Positions 48,741 to 59,529 of a DNA stretch of 64,000 nt are shown here, in pieces. The notes below the pieces were generated by a model. That model did not search any database, was not told where the DNA came from, and saw only the letters and a list, made by a program, of their open reading frames with translations. A program made the translations under genes and the position numbers. The first letter of the stretch is position 1; every line of letters begins with the position of its first letter. The stretch is from Fratercula arctica (lineage: Eukaryota > Chordata > Aves > Charadriiformes > Alcidae), in assembly GCA_947846985.1 (NCBI GenBank), contig CANTUZ010000021.1:612711-676710 (forward strand). The letters run 5' to 3'.

Positions 48741-49775
48741 AAGCGACCCAAACGGAGCTGACGGAGAGACGTGCCGCTGCCCAGGTGAGGGGCTGCACGG
48801 AACGTCTGTCGCTCTGGCAGGAGGACAGCAAAGACAGCGCCTGTGCGCGCCGGGAGCGGGTCAGTGCTCTGCTCGGCCTGGTGGCTGAGCTCAAGGAGGA
48901 AGGGCGGAGCCTGAGGGCCGTGTGGGAGTGTGAAAGGGAGATGGATTGGTGGAGCCGCAGCCCGCCATCCTTAGGGAAAGAGCAGCGGGCGGAGGCTCCA
49001 CGAGAGGCAGAGGATCCCCGGCCCTCTCGTCACCAGGCAGGAGGAGGGGAACTAGGAGAGGATGGGGGGAATGGAAGCAGGTGCCTGCTCGGGGCAGCAG
49101 GAGAGTCCCCTCCAGACCTCCCGTGCCTCCCCAGGTGCCCGTACAGAACAGGTACGGGTCTCTGGAGACAGGCAATGAGGGAATTAAGGGTGCCGATAAA
49201 GCCCCATCCAGGGAGTTGCCAAAGCAGCCGGCTCCACGCGTTAAGACTGCTTCTGTGAAGAGCAGGAGGAGGGCAGTAGCCACAGGGGGTTCCATTCTGA
49301 GGGGAACTGAGGGTGCCATGTGCAGGCCGGAGCCTTCCCACAGGGAGCTCTGCTGCGTCCCTGGGGCCTGTGTTAGGGATATAACCAGGAAGCTTCCTGG
49401 CCTGATACGACCCTCAGATCATTACCCTCTTTTGATCTTACAGGCAGACAGTGATGAGCGGGAGAGTAGAAGTCTGAGGGCAATGAAGAAAGATTTCAGG
49501 GCCTTGGGGCGGCTTGTCAAGGGTTCGGGAGCACAAATTGTGTTCTCCTCTCTCCCTCCAGTTTTGGGGACTGACGAATGGGTAAACAAGAAAATCGGGC
49601 AGATCAATACCTGGCTCTAAAACTGGTGCTACCAGCGGGGCTTTGGGTTCTATGATCATAGTTTGATCTACAGGACACTGGGCCTGCTTGCTAGGAATGG
49701 GAAAACCCTATCCCGAAAGGGGAAAAGGGTACTAGGCCAAGAGTTAGCAAGGCTCATGGACAGGGCTTTAAACTA
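48718..49775 (+). mobile_element. CR1 ORF1: coiled region and esterase-like domain
   Basis: The first part (48718-48960) has a leucine-rich helical stretch, LLGLVAELKEEGRSLRAV, then ECEREMDWW. After a frame change, 49250-49775 resembles the SGNH-type esterase domain of CR1 ORF1 proteins: ILRGTEGAMCRPEPSHRELC, a DSDE stretch where the family has a T-N-D motif, GSGAQIVFSSLPPV, and GFGFYDHSLIY. A stop codon at 49618-49620 interrupts it. Role in retrotransposition is proposed as nucleic-acid or lipid interaction and is not established here. Confidence 0.7.
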
Positions 49776-52754
49776 GAATCGAAGGGGGAAGGGGATAAAA
49801 CCAGCCCCACTAATAACGAGCCCAGGGATAGAGGGCCGAGGATGGGGGTGAAATCGGTAGCCCAGCCCAAGTGCATCTACACGAATGCACGTAGCATGGG
49901 CAACAAACGGGATGAGCTGGAAGCCATTGTGCAGCAGGACAGCTATGGTGTAGTTGCCATCACGGAACGTGGTGGGATGACTGTCATGACTGGAGTGCTG
50001 CGATGAATGGCTATAAGCTCTTCAGAAGGGATAGGCAAGGAAGGAGAGGCGGGGGTGGGGCTCTGTACATTAGGGAGTGTTTTGATTGTGTAGAGCTGGA
50101 TTCCAGTGATGATAAAGTCAAGTGTTTATGGGTAAGGATGAAGGGGAAGGCAAATAAGGGAGATCTTGTGCTGGGAGTATGCTATAGACCACCCAACCAG
50201 GATGAGGAGACAGACGAAGTATTCTATAAGCGGCTGGCTGAAGTCTCACAATTGCCAGCCCTTGTTCTGGTCGGGCACTTCAAACTTCAACCTGCCGAGT
50301 ATCTGCTGGAAATATAACCCAGCAGAGAGCAGGCAGGCTAGAAGGTTGCTCGAGTGCATGGAAGATAACTTCCTGGCACAACTGGTAGGTGAGCCTACCA
50401 GGGGAGGTGCCTTGCTGGACCTACTGTTCACAAACAGGGAAGGACTAGTGGGAGATGTGGTGGTCGGAGGTCGTCTTGGGTTTAGTGATCATGAAATGGT
50501 CAAGTTTTCAATTCGTAGTGATGTAAGGAGGGGGGTTAGCAAAACCTCCACCTTGGACTTCTGGAGGGTGGACTTTGGCCTGTTCAGAGCACTGGTTGAG
50601 AGAGTCCCTTGGGAGATAGCCCTGAAGGTAAAGGGGTCCAGGAAGGCTGGACGCTCTTCAAGAAGGAAATCTTAAAGGCCCAGGAGCAGGCTGTCCCCAA
50701 GTGTTGCAAGTTTAAAGGGTGGGGAAAATGGCCAGTCTGGATGAATAAGGAACTTCTGATGGGACTGAGGAATAAAAGGAGGGTTTACCACCTTTGGAAG
50801 AAGGGACAGGCAACTCAGGAGGAGTACAGAGATCTCATTACAGAGAGAGAAAATTAGGAAGGCAAAAGCCCAGCTGGAGCTCAACTTGGCCACTAACATA
50901 AAGGACAACAAAAAAAGTTTTTATCAATACATCAACAAAAAGAGAGCCAGGGAGAATCTCCATCCCTTACTGGATGCAGGGGGGAAAGTTGCAACCAAGG
51001 TCGAGCAGAAGGCTGAGATGCTTAATGCCTTCTTTGCCTCCGTCTTCAATAGTCAGACCATCTATGCCCAGGGTGTTCAGCCTCCTGAGCTGGAAGATAA
51101 GACTGGAGAGCAGAACAACTCCCCCATAACCCAGGAGGAAGTAGTCAATGATCTGCTTCTGCACCTGGACACACATAAGTCTATGGGGCCGGATGGGATT
51201 CGCCCAAGAGTACTCAGGGAGCTGGCGGGAGGAGAACTCACCAAGCCTCTCTCCATCATTTATCAACAATCCTGGTCAACAGGGGAGGTACCAGATGACT
51301 GGAGGGTGGCTAATGTGATGCCCATCTACAAGAAGGGTCGTAAGGAGGATCTGGGGAACCACAGGCCTGTCAGCCTGACCTTGGTACCAGGAAAGATCAT
51401 GGAGAGGATCATCTTGAGTGAGCTCTCATGGCAAGCACAGGGCAGCCAAGGGATCAGGGCCAGCCAGCATGGGTTTAGGAAAGGGAGGTCCTGCTTAACC
51501 AACCTGATCTCTTTCTATGACCATGTGACCCACCTTCTGGATGCGGGGAAGGCTGTGGATGTTGTCTCTCTGGACTTTGGTAGGGCCTTTGACACTGTCC
51601 CCCACAGTGTTCTCCTGGAGAAGCTGGTGAATCATGGCACAGACCAGTGTACTCTTCGCTGGGTTAAAAACTGGCTGGATGGCCGTGCCCAGAGAGTTGG
51701 AATTAATGGGGTGAAATCCTCTTGGTGGCTGGTCACCAGTGGTGTCCCTCAGGGCTCAGTTGGGTCTGGTTTTGTTTAATATCTTTATCAATGATCTGGA
51801 TGAGGGGATTGAGTGCACCCTCAGTAAGTTCGCAGATGACACCAAACTAGGTGGGAGTGTTGATCTGCTTGAGGGTAGGAAGGCTCTACAGAGGGACCTG
51901 GACAGGCTGGATGGATGGGCCAAGGGTAATTGTATGAGGTTTAATAAGGCCAAGTGCTGTGTCCTGCATTTTGGTCACAACAACCCCAAGCACTGCTACA
52001 GGCTTGGGGAAGAGTGGCTAGAAACCTGCCCAGCAGAAAAGGACCTGGGGGTGCTGGTGGACAACCAGCTTACCATGAGCCAGCAGTGTGCCCAGGTGGC
52101 CAAGAAGGCCAACAGCATTTTGGCCTGTATCAGGAATAGCGTGGCCAGCAGGAGCAGGGAAGTGATGGTGCCTCTGTACTCAGCAGTGGTGAGGCCTCAC
52201 CTCGAGTGCTGTGTTCAGTTCTGGGCCCCTCTGTCCAAGAGGGACATTGAAGTGCTGGAGCGTGTCCAGAGGAGAGCTACCAAGCTGGTGAGGGGTCTGG
52301 AGATCAAGCCCTATGAGGAGAGGCTGAGGGAGCTGGGCATGTTTAGTTTGGAGAAGAGGAGGCTGAGGGGAGACCTCATTGCCCTCTACAACTATCTGAA
52401 AGGAGGTTGTGGAGAGGTGGGTGTTGGCCTCTTCTCCCAGGTGAATAATGACAGGACCAGAGGAAATGGTTTGAAGCTGTGGCAGGGGAGGTTTAGATTA
52501 GGTGTTAGGAAGAATTACTTTACTGAAAGAGTGGTCAGGCACTGGAACAGCCTGCCCAGGGAGGTGGCTGAGTCACCATCCCTAGAGGTGTTTAAGAAAT
52601 GTCTAGGTTTGGCATTTCAGGGCATGCTCTAGTGACAGAGACTGTAGGGGGTTTTTTGTGTGTGTACGGTTGGACTCAATGATCTCAAAGGTCCTTTCCA
52701 ACCATGAAGATTCTATGATTCTATGACATTAATAAATAAAGAATTAAATAAAAG

Positions 52755-52865
52755 AGGTTCAGGCTATGTGTAAGAAAAAACTTCTTCACCATGAGAACAG
52801 TGAAGCATCGGAGTCAGTTGCCCAGAGAGGCTGTCCAGTCTCCATCCTCAGTGTCAGTTCCTTAA
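52755..52865 (+). mobile_element. CR1 LINE 3' scrap, sense
   Basis: The phrase aacttcttcaccatgagaac, then gttgcccagagaggctgt, matches the extreme C-terminal/3' region of CR1 ORF2 seen in the longer copies. It sits just after the 3' end of the near-full-length CR1. Confidence 0.6.
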
Positions 52866-53618
52866 GTGCATTCCCCATCCTGGAGGTTTGATTCGCGAAG
52901 CTCACAGCCAAATTAGAGCCAGAGAGGTTATTTCCCATCCCTCTGGTAACACTGGAGCCAGTGCCCCCAGGGAGGACTTCAGAGAGGCCTCAGTCAGGAC
53001 TTCTCCCCTGCTTGTGGGAGCTGCTTTCAAGAGGTGACTCTGACTCTGGTCCCCACCTGAGCTCCAGCTGTGTCTCTACCAGTCTCTGGTAGGTCCTGGG
53101 CCTTAGCTACTCTGCCAGGTGATTTCTGATATCACAATGGCACCTCTGATGGCAGTCTGCCCCTCTGATAAGAACCAGGACCTCTGCCTGGACCTACTCA
53201 GCTCTCGCTGTTCCTATCAGGGAATAGGGAAAAAAGAAAAAACCCCAAACCAAACCGTATCTAGGAGCCAAGGAGGCTCTCACCAAGGGTCTCTGATGAG
53301 ATATGCACTTGACTGGAGACACCCCACTCCTCTCACTGCTGCCTGAGTACTGGGCACTCTGGGTACTCTGAACGAGCCCAGATCTCTCCTACCTTTTTAG
53401 AAGATGGTGACAAAAAACAGAGATTGTGACATGAACCCCTCACCAAACCACAGCTCGGGGTTTGTAAGAACAAAACCAGCAAACGGCACAAGCTGAAAGC
53501 AGGCTGAGGTTTCCTCTTTCATCTCCAAACTTCATATATGTGGATTGCCATTCTGTAGCTGTCACCTGCCTGGCCTGGCCATAACAACTGTTTTGGCTCT
53601 TCAGAACAGTGGTAGAAG

Positions 53619-53676
53619 ATGCTGCTTCTCCTTCTGCTCGCACGTGCTTTTCTCCTTGTCCCATGGGCTGGGGCTG
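53619..53676 (+). pseudogene. Granzyme-like exon 1: signal peptide
   Basis: The exon has 19 codons plus one base: MLLLLLLARAFLLVPWAGA then the split Gly codon, a classical secretory signal. Donor GCTG/GTGAAT, phase 1 as in granule serine protease genes. Confidence 0.85.
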
Positions 53677-54081
53677 GTGAATACAGACAGACGGAGTGTA
53701 GAGAAGGACATGCAAGGGCAGAAATGGGCACTGAGTAGGAAATCCATGTGGTAACTGCTTTGTCTTTTCTCATATCTCTACTCTTTACTCATATCTCTCA
53801 GCTTAGACTGTGCCTGAAACCAGTAACGTGTTACGGGTACCACTGTAGTGTTCTTTGATAGCATTTTAGACATCCAGAGTCAGGTGTGGTCAGTCATCCC
53901 CAGGAAGTGTATGTTTTTCTCTCCATTGTGCATAAGCGATGCTTTGGACAGCCCCAGGAAGGAGAGTTATTGGCATCATTGGCATATGACATCAGATGAT
54001 GATTCTCTCTCCTCATGTAGCTCCGAACTGGATGGGAAATAGTGGTGTACGTGATATTAACACTTCTCATTTCTCTTCCAG

Positions 54082-54238
54082 GAAGGATCATTGGCGGGTC
54101 AGAAGCTAAGCCCCACTCCTGGCCCTACGTGGCTTATTTATCAATTAGAAATGAGTTAGATGACAACATTCCATGTGGAGGATTGCTAATTTGCCCAGAT
54201 GCAGTGCTCTCAGCAGCTCACTGTGTGGCTGAAGAAAC
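54082..54238 (+). pseudogene. Granzyme-like exon 2: mature N-terminus and catalytic His
   Basis: The exon starts G-R then [18 protein letters not shown], with CGGLLI and VLSAAHC carrying the catalytic His. The activation site is Gly-Arg/Ile; granzymes usually have an acidic two-residue propeptide, so this is unusual. Acceptor CTTCCAG and donor AAAC/GTAAGG are good. Confidence 0.9.
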
Positions 54239-54562
54239 GTAAGGCCCGTTCTTACTTGTATGTGGAATTTTTTCACACAGTGTCACAGTCATGAAGAGCC
54301 ACAGTCCTGCTCTGGGGTGGAAGAGTCCCCTGTGTCTCTTCAGGCACAGCAGGGCTCTCTGTGAGCTGAGATGTCCCCTCTGAGTTGCAGGAATTGTCTG
54401 TCAGAGCTGTGTGCTGTGTTTATCCATGGCAATCCTGCCAACTATGCCAAATTCTGTTGCGTGGAAAGGGGCAAAGTGGTTTTGGCAGAAGATAAACCCC
54501 CTTGCGTTCTAACACTCCTCACTGAGGTGGGAGACTTGGTGCGGCTGGGTTTAAATTCTGAG

Positions 54563-55529
54563 TGATGCCCAATTCAGCACTATCAGTCCAATCGCGTTTA
54601 ATATGTATTAAACTATTACGATTTGGATACACTAATAGTGGACTGCACCTTCAGTCTAGTCGTGCTCAGGAACTAGCACGGCCACTCTCGAGTCTTTGGC
54701 CGCGTTCAATGAGGAACCAAACCAACCAGCTACTTAAACAGTGCAGTTTACTTAAACAACAGATAGATAGGTTCTTAGGATTGCCAGTGATAAATACACA
54801 GTGATAAATACACTGTCTGCAAAGCACGTGCAAATGAAAGTATTATTACATATATCAAACGCGTGACAAAGTTATAAATGATACAGCCTGGCTATAGATG
54901 TAGGAAAGAGATTCTCTAGAGAAATTCCTAAGTTTCCCGAGAAAGCACTCGGTATAGGCTAAGTCTTACCTACAGGCGTCCCTGTGGGGGGGAAGAAAGG
55001 CTCAGCCCGTCGGCTGGTCCCGGAAGTCAAAGGTGGTCTGTGATGGAGTCCTCCTCGACTTGTTCACGATGGTGTCTTCCCTGATATCCCCCCTCTCTCG
55101 GGCTATTTTTATACTATTTTTTTTAATCTTCAAAGTGGAGTTTGAGCGACTTTAGTCATAAATACTTTTATTATGATTGGTGTACTCAAGGAGGAGTGGT
55201 CACACCTTGGGGGCGGGTGGCCTCCGGGATGGAGGTGTGTTTTGGTACATTGTCATAAGCAAAGTTCGCGCAAAGGACAGCATTTCATCAAAATTTGAAG
55301 AAATGTTGGCTCGGGTAGCGAGTAGGCCGCTTATCTGTTTCGTAGTAAGCAAGTAGGCAGCTTATCTGTTGTGTAGTACCCTCTCGTTCCCGTATCTGCT
55401 ATTCGTCACAAGGGAAGGCCACGGAATGGTAACATTTTGTTCCATGCCTCGTGTAGCTTCGCAAGCAACCTCGTACAGGGAACCGCAGGTGTTGCATTCT
55501 TCATGTGCCAGCTGCGGCTGTATTCTACC
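54563..55529 (-). mobile_element. ERV LTR, antisense, within granzyme-like intron 2
   Basis: On the minus strand the order is CCAAT (55176-55180), then TATAAAAATAG (55103-55113), then an R/U5-like region ending GGGCATCA at 54563. CpG dinucleotides are frequent (acgcg, gcgcg, tcgcg) unlike the flanks, suggesting a fairly young insertion. The family differs from the other LTRs here. The outer end is approximate and I could not confirm a target duplication. Confidence 0.7.
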
Positions 55530-55903
55530 TCAGAAGCCTCTTGATTTTATGACTTTCCTTAATGTGTGAACAATGCTGTACTCTTGTATTTCAGCCAATT
55601 TAGTAATTATTCCACACTGGGATAAGAGTCCTCGGCAATGTTCTCCTAGTCCATGGCTCAGAGTTACTGTTGGAGAAGAGAGGCCAGTGTCTCCCATTCC
55701 TTGCTTCCCTTTTGTCTTCAGAATGGGACACCTTAGTCCTATGTCAGCATGGGGTAGCTGAATGTGGAAGGAACCCAGGCTACAGAGGGTAACTTGCTGA
55801 GAACTAATCTCAGGGGAGGCACATCCAACCAGCACCTCTCTCAAACATCTGATATGTTTGGCTGCGGTCAGTGTAGCTGGAACATTTTGGTGTTTCCTGG
55901 CAG

Positions 55904-56045
55904 GAAAGTGAATATCACTGTGACCCTGGGAGCCCACAATGTAAATAGGAAAGAGCTGAGCCAGCAGGCATTCAGTGTTGGGCACTGGCTCATCCATCCC
56001 AACTATTCAGGAGATACCCTTGTAAATGACATCATGCTACTGAAG
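55904..56045 (+). pseudogene. Granzyme-like exon 3: catalytic Asp
   Basis: The 142-bp exon is open in phase and reads KVNITVTLGAHNV, then WLIHPNYSGDTLVNDIMLLK with the catalytic Asp. Acceptor TCCTGGCAG and donor GAAG/GTATAT. Confidence 0.9.
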
Positions 56046-56146
56046 GTATATTCCCACACATCCTTGCCATCTGAGGGAGCTCCCCCTGCTCACTTCCCCA
56101 TCCCCATGAACTTGTTCCCGTTCCCTATGTTCTCTCTGCTTGGCAG

Positions 56147-56403
56147 ATGCAGCCCGACCCCAAGCTGAATAAGAAAGTGAATTTTATCCCCTTGCCCCAT
56201 CACAATGAGGATGTGCTACCAGGAGCTCTATGCAAAATGGCTGGCTGGGGTAAAACATCAATAACAAGGAAAACACTCGTGTGCTGATGCAGGTGGAACT
56301 GAAGGTTCAGCATGAGGAAGTGTGTGAGATGCCTTTCAAACACTATAGGCCTGCACCCATGATCTGAGCTGGTGATGAGAATGGCAAAAAAACAACATTC
56401 CAT
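56147..56403 (+). pseudogene. Granzyme-like exon 4: frameshift, nonsense, lost donor
   Basis: The exon opens MQPDPKLNKKVNFIPLP and CKMAGWGK as expected, then loses frame near 56278 and reaches TGA at 56285-56287. The frame offset by one resumes with VLMQVELKVQHEEVCEM, and then the codon expected to be the Cys of an I-C-A-G-D motif is TGA (56365-56367). The sequence at the expected donor is CATATAAGC. Confidence 0.85.
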
Positions 56404-56509
56404 ATAAGCATTGTTTTGGGCTCCAAGTTGGGATGAGCTTGTGACTAGAGAGTCAGGTTCTCAGGCAGGGGACGAAGGGGATTAAAATGAACTAGCTTCA
56501 TCAGGATGA

Positions 56510-57140
56510 TGTGCGGAGTTGGCTTTCTGGGCTGCGAGCGCACATTGTTGTCCCATGTCCAGCTTTTTATCCACCAGTACCCTCAAGCCCTTCTCCTCAG
56601 GGCTGCTTTTAACCCTTGCAGCATGTATTGATAGCGGGAGTTGCCCTGACCCAGGTGCAGGACCCTGCACTTGTCCTTATTTAACCTCACGAGGTTCACA
56701 CAGGCCCACTTCTTGAGCTTGTCCAGGTCCATCTGGATGGCATCCTGTCCCTCAGGCACATCAACTACACCACTCAGCTTCATGTCATCTGCAAAGGTGC
56801 TGAGTGTCCACTCAATCCCACTATGTCATTGATGAAGATACTGAGCAGTACTGGTCCTGATATGGAACCCTGGAGGACACGGCTTGTCACCAATCTCCAT
56901 CTGGACATTGAACCACCCTCTGGATGCGACCATCTAACTAATTCCTCATCCAGTGAACAGTCCACCCATATCTCTCCAATTTAGAGAGAAGGATGTTGCG
57001 TGGGACTGTGTCAAAGGCCTTATACAAGTCCAGATAGCTGACATCTTGTAGCTCTTCCCTTGTCCACTGATATAGCCACTCCCTCATAGGAGGCCACTAG
57101 GTTAGTCAGGCAGACTAGCACTAGTTAGTCTGTGTGTTTA
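56510..57140 (-). mobile_element. CR1 LINE fragment, antisense
   Basis: The minus strand encodes the CR1 RT C-terminal half: [44 protein letters not shown], and VLQGSISGPVLLSIFINDI. There are several frame breaks and the DD region is interrupted. It begins about 110 bp after the broken exon 4 of the granzyme-like gene. Confidence 0.85.
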
Positions 57141-57164
57141 TTGGCTTCTTGCACACCGGGTTAA

Positions 57165-58800
57165 AATAACCCAGATTTGGGACAACACCCTAAGTAAAAT
57201 ACAAAAATTGCAGATACTCCAATCTAGGAAAGAATTACAACAGCTCATGGGAACTTTAGGGTACTGGAGGAAACATGTGCCTAGATTTTCTATCATTGCT
57301 CGTCCGCTGTATACACTTTTACAAAAGGGAAAACCATGGAAATGGGGCCTGGAACATGAAGGGGCAGCCAAAACTTTAATGCAGGAATTAAAAACATATC
57401 AATCAGTGGGGCCATTTCACCCACGTGATCCTATTACAGCAGAACGGGGGCTTATAGAACATGGTGCTTATTGCAATCTATTTCAAACTGTCCCTAATGG
57501 ACCAAAGACACCTCTATTATTCAGCCCGACTGCATTTAAATGGACAGAACAGAGATACTCTGAATGGGAAAGGGGACTTTTTTCTTTAGTCCAAGCAGTT
57601 AAACAAGTTGAGAAAATACACCAGGGACAACCCGTTCAGGCTACAGGGCCATTTAATTTGCTAGACATCTAGCAAATTCTAATTTGCTAGAAACAGTTCT
57701 AAAAGGAATGTCTCCTGCAGAAGGAATTGCCTACAGAGCCACCACTAGGAAATGGTATGCCTACCTGGTGGGAGTAGCAGATGAAATGCAAATAGCTGAA
57801 GGACGTACAAAAATTTCCAAGTTACAAATGCCGGTAAATACTGACCCAAAGGCACTAAAACAGCCATTCAAACGTTCACCAATTCTAGATGTACCCTCCC
57901 TCACTGAGGAGACACCAATTGAGGGTATTTGGTTTACCAATGCCTCAGCAAAAAGAATAAATGGTAAATGGCAATATACGGCTACTGCATTAGAAACTAA
58001 CACCAGCAAACAAATCACAGAAGGTGGTGAAGGGAGTGCACAAGTAGGAGAATTAAGGGCAGTTGTTCTAGCAGCACAAAATGGAGCAAAAATGATCTCT
58101 GACAACTCCTATGCTGTATGGACAGATGCCACCCAATAGCTTTCTCAAGGGGAAGCCCAAAATTGTTAAGTTTGGAGAACCGAGGATTTACAACTATTAC
58201 TAAACATAGCCAGAGAAACACCAGTCAAGATGGAATGGGTGAAAGCTCACGCCAAAGACAATAAACCAGCCACAAACTGGAACCAACAAGTAGATGAATT
58301 AGCCAGAATTAGGGAAATAAAATCAGGAGATATATCAGACTTTGAATGGTACCGACTAGGGGAATGCTTACATCAAAAATTATGACACACAGGCCAAGAC
58401 GCACTTTACTTCACAGCCCAAAGCTAAGGTTGGCCTCTGAACAGAAAAACCTGTTAAGCCATCCTTACAGAATACCCCCAATGTAAACTGAAACTTTAAA
58501 CAGACCAACCTGCTAAAGCACCACCGTTACACATCAAAGAAGGGAAAACTTTGTAGTCCACATGGCAAATTGATTACATCAGGCCATTCAGACCCTCTGG
58601 GGATATCTATATATCCTCGCTGGAGTGGAAGTAGTCTCGCTTGCTTATGGCAACTAAGTGCCAGAGTACAATAAATGGGTGCAATACAGTATGAGGGCTG
58701 TCGTCCTGGTTCTCAAATCTACCTACTCCTGATGTCATCCAAAATGATAATTGCTCGCATTTCTCATGTAAAACACCCTCTATTATCCTCAATCAAAGGG
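57165..58800 (+). mobile_element. ERV-L-like pol remnant: RT thumb, RNase H, integrase
   Basis: 57208-57672 encodes the RT thumb/connection (LMGTLGYWRKHVPRFS, RPLYTLLQKGKPW). 57684-58139 encodes an RNase H-like domain: WFTNASAKRINGKWQ (the usual T-D-G-S has become T-N-A-S), GELRAVVLAA and YAVWTDATQ. The last 650 bp resembles a decayed integrase with several stops. The order is sense. It starts abruptly after CR1 and has no LTR attached on the left. Confidence 0.75.
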
Positions 58801-58805
58801 GATGG

Positions 58806-59450
58806 CAGAAAGCTGTCTCCTACAGGGGACAGTCCTCCATGAACTTCTCCAACGTGAGTTCTTCCCATGGGCTGCAGTTCTTCATGAACTGCTCCAGCGT
58901 GGGTCCACCACAGGGTCACAAGTTCTGCCAACAGCCTGCTCCAGCATGGGTGTCCCATGGGATCACAGCCTCCTTTGAGCATCCACCCGCTCTGTTGTGT
59001 GGTGTCCTCCACAGGCTGCAGGGTGGATATCTGCTTCACATTGGACCTCCATGGGCTGCAGGGCAACAGCCTGCCTCACTACGGTCTCCACCACAAGCTG
59101 CAGGGGAATCTCTGCTCTGGCACCTGGAGCACCTCCTCCCCCTCCTTCTTCATTGATCTTGGCATCTGCCAAGTTGTTGCTCTCACATATTCTCACTCCT
59201 CTCTTCCAGCTGCTGCTGCTGCACAGGTTCCTCCCCCCACTGCCATTCTTGAATGTTTCCACAGAGGTGCTACCACTGTCGCTGATTGGCTCAGCCTTAG
59301 CTAATGGCAGGTCTGTTTTGCAGGTGGCTGGCATTGGCTCTATATCAGACGAGGGCGAAGCTTCTAGCAGCTTCTCAGAGAAGCCACTCCTATAGCCCTC
59401 CTGCTACCAAAACTCTGCCATGCAAACCCAATACAAGAGTATCAATCAGT
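58806..59450 (-). repeat. Avian interspersed repeat with internal ctgcag-spaced units
   Basis: The segment is built of loosely repeated phrases such as catgggctgcag, tccaccacagggtcacaag and gctccagc(g/a)tgggt, followed by a ctcctccccctccttcttc block and a tgctaccactgtcgctgattggctc block. This arrangement is common in bird genomes as part of an LTR-retrotransposon unit. I cannot name the family, and its orientation is inferred from the antisense LTR to its right. Confidence 0.5.
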
Positions 59451-59529
59451 AGTACGGCAGCACTAAATAACAGCAGTAAGCAATCATGTAGCAAAAAATC
59501 AATATAACAGCAACAACCAATAACAGCAG

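Larger units (their letters stand above)
48240..52726 (+). mobile_element. Nearly full-length CR1 LINE with ORF1 and ORF2
   Basis: An autonomous-type non-LTR retrotransposon of about 4.4 kb, unusual because most CR1 copies are strongly 5'-truncated. The 5' region to about 48740 is very GC- and CpG-rich (promoter-like), followed by ORF1, then ORF2 with endonuclease (from about 49870), linker, and RT with [26 protein letters not shown] and FADDTKLGG (about 51820-51850). The RT C-terminus follows, and the 3' end has two ATTCTATG units at 52710-52726. ORF2 is broken by frame changes near 50310, 50670, 50860 and 51770, so it is not expected to be active. The 5' boundary is approximate. Confidence 0.9.
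53619..56403 (+). pseudogene. Granzyme/chymase-type serine protease, broken
   Basis: Four exons of a trypsin-fold leukocyte granule protease were found. Exons 1-3 are clean, with correct phases (1, 2, 0). The gene would encode a signal peptide, a short Gly-containing propeptide junction, mature IIGG, His in LSAAHC and Asp in NDIMLLK. Exon 4 has a frame change that leads to TGA at 56285-56287, a second TGA at 56365-56367 replacing a conserved Cys, and a donor that reads CAT/ATAAGC instead of the expected CAG/GTAAGC. No exon with the catalytic Ser (GDSGGP) was found before the CR1 and ERV sequence that follows. Intron 2 carries an antisense LTR. It is most similar in type to the granzyme B/cathepsin G/chymase group; the exact orthologue is not determined. 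Confidence 0.88.

Noticed and set aside
48244..48894. 216-codon minus-strand open frame
   Set aside because: It is a GC-driven shadow opposite the CR1 5' region and ORF1. High GC removes stops, and the protein is Ala/Pro/Arg-rich with no domain.
58997..59395. 132-codon plus-strand open frame in the avian repeat
   Set aside because: Overlapping open frames on both strands and phrase-like repetition fit a repeat, not a gene.
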